A stretch of 64,000 nucleotides of DNA from Artemia franciscana (taxonomy: Eukaryota > Arthropoda > Branchiopoda > Anostraca > Artemiidae). Location of the stretch: positions 1,722,854-1,786,853 of the forward strand of contig NC_088867.1 in assembly GCF_032884065.1 (NCBI RefSeq). The letters are read 5' to 3'. The position numbers were made by a program, and so were the translations under genes. The notes below the pieces were generated by a model. It was given only the letters and a program-made list of their open reading frames with translations. It did no database searches and was not told where the DNA came from. Shown here in pieces: positions 30,102 through 60,461 of this stretch. How positions within the stretch are numbered: position 1 is the stretch's first letter; every line of letters starts with the position of its first letter.

Positions 30102-31375
30102 ACAGTCCGTGGTAATGACCTGTAAGTATGAAGTGACCCGGCTCGGTAGTAACAGAAACTCTAAAAAACTAAATTTTGATACCAATAAAATACTAAAAAT
30201 TGACTTTATATGCCGATTTCAAATATGTAATTATCATTAAAATTAGTGTTGCCCATCAAAGGTTACGAGTATGAGAAAGTTTGCCTTATTTTCGAAAAAT
30301 GGGGAAACACCCCTAAAAGTCACAGAATCTTAATGCATATCACACGATCAGATTCAGCGTATTGGATAGCCCTACTGTAGAGGTTTCAAGCTCCTATATA
30401 CAAAAATGTGGATTTTTTTTTTTTTTGTCAGAAGAAAGACCACGGACGCCTGTTTATTTGTTTGATTTTTTTGTTTTACTTTTTTTTTCAGCTGTGATTG
30501 TATTGACCCAGTGGTCCTAGAATATCGGGAGAGGGCTAATTTGACCAGAAGTTAAATGTTTTAGAATCGTTATTGAAGGACCCGAAAAATCGGTGGGAAA
30601 CTAGGCCCCCTCCCGCGTCCCTTTTTCTCAAAATCATCTGATCAAAATTTTTTGTTTGCCATTTTGATTAGCACCTCTGAAAGGTCGAATAACTATGCCT
30701 TTGAAGAAATCATGACCACCAACAGCCCTTGGGGAAAGATTTTTAAGTTTCTAAATTTACCTATTGTTTACATACAGTATTTTTTTTATTGAGAAGTATG
30801 CATACATTTTTCGCATGGGAGAGAAGTTTCTGAGGGGCAAATTTTTCAGGGGAAATTTTGTGCTGGGGGAATTTGTGAGAATCGCTATACAAAATTCTTC
30901 TTATGACTTACTTTCTTTTTGTTGACTCAATTTTACGTGTGGAGATGTTAAAGGCAATTTTCCGGGGTAAATTTTTAACCAGGAGTAAATTGGCTGCAGA
31001 ATATATCCATGGGAAGGAGGGATTTTTACGTGGAGGTGTAGCCATATTTCCTGGCACTGTTTAAAAAAAAGATCAGAAATTAAACAAAAAAAAGTTTTCA
31101 ACTGAAAGTAAGAAGCAATATTAAAACTTAACACGAACAGAATATCTTGCGTATATAAGAGGGTTACTGCTCCTCAACACCTGAAACACAACGACTCCTG
31201 AAACAGTAAAACATGTTTGTTTAATTTGAACAATAGGAAGTTTTTTTAAAGTACTAACCTTAAAGAGTGATGTGTTGAAGAAAAGTGACCCCCTCATATA
31301 CGTTATAATTTCTGTTCGTTCTAAGTTTTATTTTTTTCATTATTTTCAGTTGAAAAAAAAAAACAGTTTTTTATT
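30102..31375 (+). repeat. composite repeat, diverged copy
   Basis: A degenerate hairpin (30102-30123), the left body (GTGACCCGGCTCGGTAGTAAC), GGACGCCTGTTTATTTG and GGCCCCCTCCCGCGTCC. The right end is a diverged foldback variant (31080-31375) whose arms carry TATATAAGAGGG / CCCCTCATATACG. Confidence 0.7.
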
Positions 31376-31376
31376 T

Positions 31377-31763
31377 AGTAGCACATTGAAGCCTTATGGC
31401 TGTTTACTATGGCCAATTATGGGTAATTTTGTAAATAATGCTTTAGACGTGAAGAAAACGCCAGTGGCAATTTTTTTGAGAAACACTTTTGACAGTTTGT
31501 CCCATGATATTCTTCTTGCAAAATTTTCGCATTTTATTGTTCGGGGAGAAGCATTAGAATGGTTGCAATCTTATCAACCATTCTCTAATATACATAATAA
31601 AATATGTTTTTTTTATCCAGGATCTGATTATAAGGCCGAAGTAGACTTTGGAATTCCACGAGGGTCTATCCTTAGTCCTTTGCTTTACATTGTATGTGCC
31701 AATGACTTGGGCTATAAGAGATGCTCCAAGGTCCATTTGTTACAATACATGTCACCCACATGA
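31377..31763 (+). pseudogene. RT domain fragment (fingers/palm)
   Basis: Open frame with RT motifs ending in LLYIVCANDLGYKRCSK. The catalytic FADD follows 50 nt later in another frame, showing an indel between them. Confidence 0.65.
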
Positions 31764-34600
31764 GTTGTAGTATCCTAGTTCAATATAGATAGAACAAAAT
31801 GTTTATTTATTTGCATTTGCTGATGATAGTAGGCTTGTTTGTGCCGAGCTGGACCAAAATGATTTGATAATAAAGCTTCAAATACTGATGCTGACAAAGC
31901 TTATGAGCGGTTTGAAGCAATTGCTAAATGTTTCCAAGTCTCAAGTCTTGTTTTTTTTCATAATTGGCCTTTAATTTCCTGGTTCGAATATTATTTTAAG
32001 TTCTAAAGGTATTATTTCTAGGTCACATAATATCTTTATTAGGTTTCTAGGAGTCCTTGTCGATGAGAATCTTTCATTTAAAAACCACATTAACCTTCTC
32101 CGATTCAAAGTTTCAAGAAACTTAAGCATGAAACGTAATCTAAGGTGTATTTTTCCTGAATGTATTTTAAAGTTTTTTTCTTTATTATCTCATATAGCCG
32201 TATATAAATTACTGTTCTATTGTTTAGATGAGTACTTTTCCATACGTTCTAAAACCACTTTCTCTTCTTAATGAAAAGGCCTGTCAGTTAGTTTCAGATA
32301 CGAATAGTTCGTCAACAAAGTCTCTCCCTAGGTTCCGTTCACAGTATTTCCTATCTTGTGCTATTTTTATTCATACATATCTTCATGGTCAACTTCTCTC
32401 TTGTTTTTATGGCACTTGGTATTAACCAAGTGACATATAACAATCGCAAATTTTGTTGGTCTGTCTGTCGGTCCCGGTTTTTCTACTTTAAGCACTTCCA
32501 GGCAAGCTAGGACGATAAAATTTGGCAGGTGTAAAAGGGAACAGATCAGATTAAGACCAGACTAGAAATAGTCGTTTTTCCGATTCGACCATCTGGAGGG
32601 GGAGAGTGGGGGCCCGTTAATTTGGAAAAAATAGAAAAAATAAATTATTTCTGACTTACGAACGGTTGATCAGATCTTAATGAAATTTGATGTTTAGAAG
32701 GATATCGTGTCTCACAGCTGTTATTTTAAATACCGACCGGATCTGGTGACATTGGGGGGAGTTTGGAGGGGAAAACCTAAAATCTCGGAAAACACTTAGA
32801 GTTGAGGGGTCGAGATGAAACTTGGTGGGAAAAGTAAGCACAAGTCCTAGATACACGATTGAAATAACCGGAACGCATCCGCAGTCTTTAGGGTAGTTAA
32901 TACTGAAAAATTAGAAAAAATGAGGTATTTTTAATTTACAAACGGGTGATCGGATCTCAATGGAACTTGATATTTAGAAAAATATCTTGTCTCAAAGATC
33001 TCATTTTAAATCCCGACCGGATCTGGTGACATTGGGGGGAGTTTGGGGTGGGGGAACCTAAAATCTTGGAAAACGCTTAGATTGGAGGGATCGGGGTGAA
33101 ATTTGGTGGGAAAAATAAACAGAGGTCTTGGATACGTGATTTACATAATTGGAACGGATCCAATCTATTGGGGGGGGGGTCAATTCTTAGAAAATAAAAA
33201 ATCTTAAGAAATACTAAGAAAAATCTTAGAAAATACTTAAAGCGGAGAGATCAGGATGAAACTGGATGGGAAGAATAAAAACCTGTCTAAGATACCTGAC
33301 TGACATAACCGGACTGGATGTTCTCTCTTTGGTGGAATTGGGAGGGGGGGGGGGTAATTTGGAAAAATGAGGTTTATGTAACCTACGAAAGGTTGACCAG
33401 ATCTTAATGAAATTTGATATTTGGAAGGATCTTGTGCTTTAAAGCTCTAATTTTAAATTCCGACTACATCCTGTGACATTGGGGGAGTTGGAGGGGGAAA
33501 CCGGAATTCTTGGAAAACGTGAAAATTCGCATATTTTTCTTACGAATAGGTGATTGGATCTTAATGAAATTTGATATTTAGAAGGAATTCATGTCTCAGA
33601 ACTCTTATTTCACATCCAACCCAGATCTTTTGACATTGGGGGGAGTTGGAGGGTAAATCTTGGAAAACACTTGGAGTGGAGGACTCGGGATGAAGCTTGG
33701 TGGATAGAATAAGCAAATGTCCTTGATACGTGATTGACGTGACCGTACCGGATTCGCTCTCTTTGGGGGAGTTAGGGGGAGGGGCTCAGTGACTTGGCGA
33801 GTTTGGTGCTTCTGGACGTGCTAGGACGATGAAAATTGGTAGGCGTGTCAGGGAGCTGCAAAAATTGAGTTGATAAAGTCGTTTTCCAAGATTCGACTGT
33901 CTGGGGGGCTAAAGGGAAAGGAAAAATTAGAAAAATTAGGTATTTATAACATACGAGTACGTGATCGGATTTTAATGAATTTTGAAATTTAGAAGGACGT
34001 CGTGACTCAGAGCTCTTATTTTAAATCTGGACCGGCATTAAGCCTCTGATTTTCCTTTTAAATCAATCTATTGATTCTTAGAATTTTTTTAGAGCTCATA
34101 CCATATGAGCTCTTAGCTCTTGTTCAAAATTGTTACAGCCCGGAGTTAGTGTAAATCTTCATGGAACTCGCAGCTCTGAATTTTTATTGGTTGCTAGAAC
34201 TCCAACCGTGAGGTCAGATTTTAGCCCTATATACGCATGTAGCAGGGTTTGGAACTCCCTGCTGAAGAATATTAGAGATTGCAACTCTATCAGGGTCTTC
34301 AAAAGATCAACGAAAAGTCATTTGGGTTAATTTTTCTTTTTTTTATATATGTAATACATATTTGCAAGTTCCATTGAATGTTAATAATTAAAGAAATAAA
34401 GTTTGATATAACTTTTTGTATATGCCTGTTTTTCTTATTTTTTCCCTCTCCGTGTTTATTTCCCTTTCCTTGTGTTATGAATCATGATAGATATGATTGT
34501 AATGTATTTTCCTGCGTTCATAGGCCTGGAACCTTTTGTGCGGATGTTTGAAGAGATGTAGAATATTGATTATCTGAGATTAATAAAGTTGAAGTTGAAC
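31380..34600 (+). mobile_element. non-LTR retrotransposon remnant, RT domain to 3' tail, interrupted
   Basis: RT pieces appear in order. 31450-31560: KTPVAIFL, DSLSHDILLAKF and EALEWLQSY. 31650-31690: GIPRGSILSPLLY. 31805-31831: FAFADDS, the RT active-site box. 32040-32100: FLGVLVDENLSFKNHI. 32230-32330: C-terminal sequence. A block of tandem repeats (about 32430-34060) then interrupts. The C-terminus resumes at 34128-34330 (LHGTRSSEFLL, SRVWNSLLKNIRDCNSIRVF). The 3' end near 34580-34600 reads AATAAAGTTGAAGTTGAA. GIPxGS, FADD and the VWNSLP-like tail are typical of Jockey/CR1-type elements. Stops and frameshifts show it is dead. Confidence 0.72.
32430..34060. repeat. irregular tandem repeat inside the non-LTR remnant
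   Basis: Recurring words GGTGACATTGGGGGGAGTTT, GATCTTAATGAAATTTGAT and GGAAAACACTTAGAGT. The first two TGACATTGGGGGGAG sites are 280 bp apart; later units are 150-450 bp with G-run expansions. The array separates RT from the C-terminal segment, suggesting insertion or expansion in the element. Confidence 0.75.
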
Positions 34601-36174
34601 GCTCTAGGAATTCCCTCTGACGTAGACAAGTGAGCATAACTTTCAATTTTGTTTCTAATGACCATCCAAAATTATCCAACAGGAATATGAGGGGAATTAT
34701 TCAGGGAGAACTATCCACACAGAAATTTTCCGTGGTAATTTTTCACAGGGAAATTCTTCGGGAATTTTCTAGAGGAAATTTTCAGCAGATTTTTCTGTGG
34801 GTGATTTTTCCAGGGGGGGGATTTTCTAGAGAAGAGTTTTGTGGGGGGAGAAACGCCTAGGATCGCAATTATGTCAACTTGGATGCACATAGTGTCTTTT
34901 GACTTAGTTGAGCATCGTTCTTAGTTTGTGGCTGAGCTTCTTTAGTATGTTAGTATTAATATGACCATCTTTCCTAAAAGTTTCAAATCAATCACCCATA
35001 GTCGTTCCTGAACACTATAGAAACGCCCAGATACGCCCTTAAGAAACCTCGATGCATCTGCTTAGTTCATTTAGTACAACATTCCCCTTAATATTCTCTA
35101 AAGAGTCTAAAGTTAAAACTCATAACAGCCCCTAATATGCTAGCAAATCCATTTTCAGCACCTGAATAAACATAGTCTTTGGAACATAAACCCTTTCATT
35201 ATTCCCTGAGATTTTCAACTTAATAACCTTAGCAATTTGTTCAATTGCTATCCGCCATTCATAGTGAAGACACACAAACTTGTTTAACCAGCGTTATAAT
35301 TTGTTCATGTCATACCGGATGCAGGAAATTGTTTGGATTAGCCTGTTGTAAGCCTAATTTGGATAATATCTGGCGCTGTTTGAAGCTGTGAGGTCATTTA
35401 AAGCCCCCCTTGCTGGTAAGTCTTTGTCTTACCATGTTAATTAGAGTTACTAATTTCTTGCAATCAATGTGAACGGATATCAATGCTTGTAACGACCTTC
35501 TTAATCTATGAGAAGATTTAACCTGTGAGGCTTTTTGCCAAGTTTTCGTTAGTGAAAAAGATTTATCTTTTTTGGACTATCAAGGAGGCACACTCGTGCC
35601 TCTTTAAAGAGGCGAACCACGACAATGTTAAGCGATCTTCGGTTCCAGTGGTCGCAGAGAGATGGGGAGGAATGCATTTCGTAGCCTGAGCTCCAACTAA
35701 GAAACCTGCCAAATTTCATCCCCCTCCGACTTTTCCTTCATGGGGAAAATCTGGCCGAAAGTTTCGACCTCCCAACCCCACCCCCCTTTAACGTTGTCCG
35801 ATCGGGCTGAAATTCACAAGTTAAGGTGCCCTAGGGCCCAGGAGCTTATCCACGAAATTTCAGCTCCGATAACTCCTTCCCTGTTTTCCAGAAACCACGC
35901 ATAGCCAGTTAATGTTCATATTCTCCTTTTGTTTTTTCTTTTCTGCCACGCCTACAGGTCACAGCCGACATCGGATCTGGGTGTACAAAGACTCATTCGA
36001 CGCGCTATTCTCCGAGTGATTTTCCTGGAAAGTTTTGTCGGAAAATCTTAACCCCCCGATTTTCTAGCTTAGAAAAACCCATTTCCCCATAAGAGCCAAT
36101 GTTAATTTTTGAAATTCTTAAAAGTTATTTAAAAGTTATATTTATACACATGCAGGTATTTCGACTTCAAACAT
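34601..36174. other. intergenic, no gene seen
   Basis: 34680-34860 is a GGGGAATTTTC-rich repeat edge. The rest (including moderately GC-rich 35600-36060) has no coding frame or motif I can name. Confidence 0.5.
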
Positions 36175-36247
36175 GCCCAGTTAGCTCAGTCGGTAGAGCG
36201 TGGGACTTTTAATCCTAAGGTCAAGGGTTCAAGTCCCTTATCGGGCG
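36175..36247 (+). tRNA. tRNA-Lys (anticodon TTT)
   Basis: A 73-nt cloverleaf: acceptor GCCCAGT / ATCGGGC (one A-C mismatch at pair 5, one G-T), D arm GCTC..GAGC, anticodon stem TGGGA / TCCTA with loop CTTTTAA, T stem AAGGG / CCCTT with loop TTCAAGT, and discriminator G. The A box (TAGCTCAGTCGG) and B box (GGTTCAAGTCC) are canonical. A run of six T (36249-36254) just downstream serves as the Pol III terminator. The mismatch is the only flaw. Confidence 0.9.
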
Positions 36248-36248
36248 G

Positions 36249-36254
36249 TTTTTT
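36249..36254 (+). terminator. Pol III terminator T6
   Basis: TTTTTT two bases after the discriminator base of tRNA-Lys. Confidence 0.75.
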
Positions 36255-36258
36255 GTCA

Positions 36259-36370
36259 CAAAATATGAAAAAAACTTCGTTTTCTTAAAGAGTTAAAGAG
36301 GCTGCGTCCCAAAGTCGAACCTTAAAACGTACATGAATTAGGAGAGGCAGTCCTAATTCCTGTACGAGGA
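36259..36370 (+). repeat. one-armed copy of the 36423 foldback
   Basis: ATATGAAAAAAACTTCGTTT through GAATTAGGAGAGGCAG repeats the left arm of the element at 36423-36794. Confidence 0.75.
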
Positions 36371-36422
36371 GTACAGGAGTTATTAAATTACATCCACCAT
36401 GGATTGTAGAAAAACGTACAGA

Positions 36423-36794
36423 AATAATATGAAGAAAACTCCGTTTTCTTAAAGGGTTAAAGAGGCTGCGTCCCAAAGTCGAACCTTAAAACGTACAGGA
36501 ATTAGGAGAGGCAGTTGGGGGGCTGCCGCCCCCCAAACCCCCCGCTTTTAAAAACTCTTTTGTACAGGTTTTTTGTTGTGGGGGGCTGCCGCCCCCTAAC
36601 CCCCCGCTCTTGGCTTCGGAAAGGCCCTCTTTTAATTAACAAAACAAAAAACCTGTACAAAAGAGTCTTTAAAAGCGGGGGGTTTGGGGGGTGGCCCCCC
36701 AACTGCCTCTCCTAATTCCTGTACGTTTTAAGGTTCGACTTTGAGACGCAGCCTCTTTAACTCTTTAAGAAAACGAAGTTTTTTTCATATTATT
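36423..36794. repeat. palindromic foldback element, 372 bp
   Basis: Two near-complementary arms of about 165 nt, from AATAATATGAAGAAAAC to GTTTTTTTCATATTATT. They contain AGAGGCTGCGTCCC / GACGCAGCCTCT and a GC-rich core with GGGGGGCTGCCGCCCCCC-like segments. The frames on both strands (PPNPPLLKTLLYRFF) are mirror images generated by the palindrome and are not genes. Confidence 0.8.
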
Positions 36795-37084
36795 TGATTA
36801 GGAACTGCGCGTGAAGTGCACTGTTGAGTGCCGTGCAGATTTGAAGGACTTGATTTATTTGAAGCATTTAGTCTTGTCACTCCTCACTTTTGGTCAAATT
36901 CATTTTTGTTAAACTTAATTCTAGCTTGTGATTAATAACATGCCCAGTGTTTCTTTTTTAATGTGAGGAGGGCACGACCTTCAACCCACTATGTCGTTTC
37001 CTCGAGTTTAATTTATCTATAGAAATGAATGGGGAATGATGATTTTGTCCCTTGCTTAGGCTAGGTGTTTGTTACTGTGATCAT

Positions 37085-37255
37085 AAACAAGTATTAAATA
37101 ATTTTTTTTTTAACTGCAAGTAAGGAGCGACAGTAAAACTTAAAATGAACAGAAATTACTCTATATATAAAAGGGGCTGTTCCCTCCTCAACGCCCCACT
37201 CTTTACGCTAAATATTATTACTGTTTTAAAAAGTAGAATTGAGAGAAAGAGCTGT
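37085..37255 (+). repeat. foldback half copy
   Basis: TTTTTTTTTTAACTGCAAGT, AAGGAGCGACAGTAAAACTT and CAACGCCCCACTCTTTACGC, then AGTAGAATTGAGAGAAAGAG, ending abruptly at the start of the triplet-repeat array. Confidence 0.75.
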
Positions 37256-39660
37256 TCCTGAGATATTGCTGTGTCACCTTTTTGAAAATCTGCCCTCTTT
37301 CGTTTTGATTTAGTTCACCATCTGAATAAATATTCCTTGGAAGCTTCAGCTTGACACCCTCTGCTTGCGTAGTAGCAGTGGTAGCATTAGTAGCAGTATG
37401 CACATAGCACTTTTGGTTTTCTTCAACATCCCCTCAACACAAGCTGAAAGCTTCACCTTAGTACCATAAATCGTTCTTGAAGCATTGCTGATACGTCCTC
37501 TTGACAACCTGTATGCGCATGGTCTGTTTCGATAAAGATCTGTACTGCTTCAACATTCTTCTATATTTTTGCTTAATACCCTTAGCTTTAGTAGTAGAAG
37601 TACCAGAAGTAATAGTAGTAACAGTAGTAATAGTAGCAGTAGAATTAACCGTAGTAGCTCATTTACCGTAGTAGCATTTTGGGAAGTTCACACCCTCATA
37701 ACAAGCCCTTTAAGCATCAACTTCTCACACCAAACCGTTCCTAATATATTTCTGCTACGCCCTTTTGACAACTTGTATACAGACGGCGTGCTGTGGTCCA
37801 GTTCAACTTCCTCCCTCAATATTCCCTCAAAGTTTTATCTTTATTCCCTTAGAAATAGTTGCAATAATAGTCACATCATTAGTAATAGTAGTAGCACTGA
37901 TAGTACTAATTGTTGAACTACTAGTAGTATGCACAGTAATAGCACTACTACTAGTAGCAGTAGTAGTATTAATATATTGCCTTTTGGTCAGTTCAACATC
38001 CCCCCTCGTCAAGCCCTGGAAGTTTAAATTTAATACAATCAACCGTTGCTATAACACTGGCGATATTCCCTTTTGATAACCTGTATATTCATAGTCTTTA
38101 TTTAGTTCAACTTCCAACTCAATACTTCTTGTTTTTTTTTATCTTAATACTCCTAGCCTACAAGTAGTTATAATAGAAATAGTAGTAAAAAAGTAGTAGT
38201 AGTTGTTGTAAAAGTAGAAGTGGTAGTAGTATTAGTAGTAGCGTGCATATGCTGCCTTTTGGTTAATTGATCTTCCCTTTTAAGCATTCTCCGAAAGCCC
38301 CAACTTAATACCCTAATCCATTTTTGAGATGCGCCTTTGTAACAGTCTGCATCTACATAGCGTGTTTTGATTTTGTTCGAATTTCTCTTCAATATTCTCT
38401 GAAATTTTCACCTTCACACTCTTAGCTTTAATAGAACTAGCATCGTAAGAGTGGTCATAGTAGTAGAAGTAGTAGCAGTAGTAGTAGTGGTAAGAGTAGT
38501 AATAGCAGTAACAGGAGTAGTACCAGTATTAATAGTAGTAGTAGTAGTACAGGTTTGATCAGTTGAACATCTCCCTCATGATACTATGGAAGTTTCATCT
38601 TGATACTGTAAGCCGTTCTAAAAACATTGCTGATACGCCCTATTGACAATCTTTATGCACATAGTAAATTTTGATTTAGTTCAACCTTCCTCTCAATACT
38701 TCCTCAGATGTTCAATTTAATATCCTCAGCCTAAGTAGTACTCGGTGCAGAGGCAGTAGTTTTAGTGGTAGTAGTGTTATTGAGTCATGGTATTTAATAC
38801 TCTTAGCTTTACGTGTAGCTACAATAGAAGTAGTAGTTGGAGTAGTTCAGTAGTAGTAGTAGTAATAAAAGAAGCTGTGGTAGTAGTATTAGTAATAGCA
38901 TGCAAATATTGCCTTTTGGCCAAGTTGATCTTTCCCTTTAAAAATTCTCTGAAAGTTCCAACTGAATACCCAAATCCATTTTTGAGAAACGCTCTTTAGA
39001 AAATCTGCACGCACGTAGTGTGTTTTTAGTTCAAATTTCTCCTCAACATTCTCTCATATTTTCATACATATACACTTAGGATTAATAGTAATAGTATCAT
39101 AGAAGCAGTGGTAGTTGTAGGAGCAGTGATAGTGTTTTATTAGTAGTACTACAAACAGTAGTAACAACAGTATTAATAACAGTAGTATCGTGTAAAAGTT
39201 GCCTTTTGCTCAGTTGGACATCTCCCTCATGATGCCCAAGAAGTTTTACCTTGATACGGTAAGTCGTACCGAAAATATTGCTAATGCAGCCTTTTGGCAA
39301 TCTGTATGCACTTAGTATATTTTGATTTAGTTGAGCCTTCTCCTCAATACTTCCTCAGATGTTCAATTTAATATCTTCAGCCTTGGTAGTACTCGCTACA
39401 GAAGCAGTAGTTTTAGTGGTAGTAGCAGTATTAGAAGTTGTAGCAATATCGTGAAAATATTGTCTTTTTGATTAGTTGATCATCTCTTTTATTATTCTTT
39501 GAAAATTCAAAATTAATATGCTCAGTCATTCCTTAGTTACGCCCTTTTGAAAACCCGTATGCACATAACGTCTTTTGATTCAGGTCAACACTCCCCTTAC
39601 CATTCTCTGAAAGGCTCACCATAAATGCCCTTCGTCATTTTGGAAAGTATATGTCAACAA
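37256..39660. repeat. higher-order array of (AGT/AGC)n blocks alternating with a conserved spacer
   Basis: Blocks of AGT-type trinucleotides (GTAGTAGTAGTA..) alternate with a spacer that recurs about every 260-350 bp. Its words CTGTATGCACATAGT and TTTAGTTCAACNT are seen near 37508, 37770, 38081, 38345, 38651, 39005, 39301 and 39556, alongside GCTGATACGCCCT, TCCCTCATGATG and TTTTGGTCAGTTGAACAT. About eight diverged units. The frames across it (Ser/Val/Thr-rich) are products of triplet repeats. Confidence 0.8.
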
Positions 39661-39879
39661 TGGACGAATCGCATAGCTTACAGCCCTCGCCTTGAGGGTG
39701 GTGTCGGGGGGGGGAGTCACATCCCAAAGACATAGTTACTGGAACTTTCAACTATACTAAACAAAATGACTATCTAAAAATTTTGATCGGATGTGTTTGG
39801 GGAAATGATGAGTGTGGGGGGGGCTAGTTGCCCTCCAATCACTTTTTAATCCTAAAAAGGCCTCTAGATCTTTAATTTT

Positions 39880-40225
39880 CCAATCGAATGAGCTCCTTTC
39901 GAAGTTTTTATGACAACTTCTATGGGAAGTATCTTGGTAAAAAAAAGTATGAGTATGAGTTATGCAATATTTTAACTCAGCTGCCCGAGTTTGAAGATCA
40001 TGCTCGATTAAACGCTCTAAGTGGTCTTCTTGAATGCGTATGTACATATTTGATCTACTGTGCCGATTGCTAAATGTTTGATTTTTCGTGTTTTATATAT
40101 ACGTTAATATGATGTTTTCTTATTAGTTTATTTTTATTTTTCTTTCGTTGTTTATTTACTCCGCCCATTCTTTTGTTGTTGTATGGCGGGCTATAAATAA
40201 AATTCACTCATTCATTCATTGTGCT
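39880..40225 (+). repeat. non-LTR retrotransposon 3' terminus
   Basis: A short terminal reading (RLNALSGLLECVCTYLIYCA, stop at 40071-40073) is followed by a T-rich 3' UTR and an end GGGCTATAAATAAAATTCA, then (ATTC)n up to about 40220. An ATTC-type tail is usual for L2/CR1-like elements. The family is inferred. Confidence 0.45.
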
Positions 40226-41543
40226 CACACTGTTCTTTACGTAGGCAGCGTTATTGCACTGGCCATGATGTTTGCACTGAATAATTATTTTTTAGTTTCT
40301 AATGTGGTCGTGAATAATCAATTAATTTCTTTATGCTAAGAACTTGAGCTATTATTTTTATTTTCTTTCTGTCTCAAATATCATGTAAAGAATTGCCACA
40401 AATATAAAGAGGGACTCCAGATCTTCAGCTGTTGGTCTCTGTATTAAAGTTTGGATTCTGGATAACCATAGTTTGAAAATAAAAACTACTCCTGAAAAGG
40501 GAACACCCTTATTATTTTTTAAAGGGAATGGCAAACCTATTTTCAAGCTCACGACGGTTAGCCTTTCATGGTGGGATTTACAGGAAAATGTTACTTTTGG
40601 GGCCTGTCTCGTACATCTTTATCCCTCTGCAGGTATGTACATGTCATACACATATTTTTTTACATTAAAAAATGTTTGTGTTTACCCAAAAGGGGGTAAT
40701 ATTTGCTTTTAAGGGGGAAGTTGCTAATAGTTGCTTTCAAGGGGGGATTTATTAAGGATTAAGCCCCATTACACATTGAGCTTATGGGACTGCCGAGGAA
40801 AGTTGGAAACTTGAGCCTAAAATGAACCTTTTATAACATCGACAGGCCCCTCTCGAAGAAAAAAAAGACATACAAACCTCCTCCAGTAAATATTTTGTAA
40901 TTATGCGATTCCGTATAGCTGTCACCATGCTTCCACAAATGCATCACGACATGACAGTATGTTCTCTGATACTGGACGGTAGGGCATATGGCATTTGACA
41001 TTTCTTAGACGATTGGCTATCTAGTAATTTTTGCTTGATAGTATTTGGCCCAATGTTGTTTTATTTGGTAGCAAAAATGGAATAATCTGTAACGGACCTA
41101 TGTGTAGATGGCAATAAGTCATGGCTAATTAGCCATCTTAGAATTTGATTGATAGCAGTTTGGCCCTAATCGAGACAATAGAAGGTATTTTGGTTTTTCG
41201 ACACAAACCAGAGGATATGTGGCTCTTCTCTATAGCTTAGTCTGTTTCACTACTTAAACATGGTATTTGAACTTTGAATTTCCGTTCAAACTAGCCCCCA
41301 CGCGGTATTATATGCCAATGATTCGATGCCATCACCCCTAGAAGGAAATAAAACAAAAAACTGTACATCCTTGAACATCCTTCTTTAAAAAATGAAGCAA
41401 ATTCCTTGTTTTTGCATATACGAACATAAAAAGAAAAAGAAGCAGTTATTTACTACAACACGATATTTTAAAAGTTTTGTCTTCTTTAAAACATTTTTTG
41501 AACAGTTTATATCAATATTAAATATATAAATAACATGAAAATT
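40226..41543. other. intergenic and gene C 3' flank
   Basis: No coding frame or repeat is recognised. The segment next to 41544 will contain the 3' UTR of gene C; no clear AATAAA was seen on the minus strand. Confidence 0.5.

Positions 41544-60461
<18,918 letters not shown>

Noticed and set aside
36502-36715. Proline-rich frames on both strands
   Set aside because: Mirror-image products of a palindromic foldback element.
37569-38392. Ser-, Val- and Thr-rich frames
   Set aside because: Arise from AGT-type trinucleotide repeats in different frames; no splice sites or start context.
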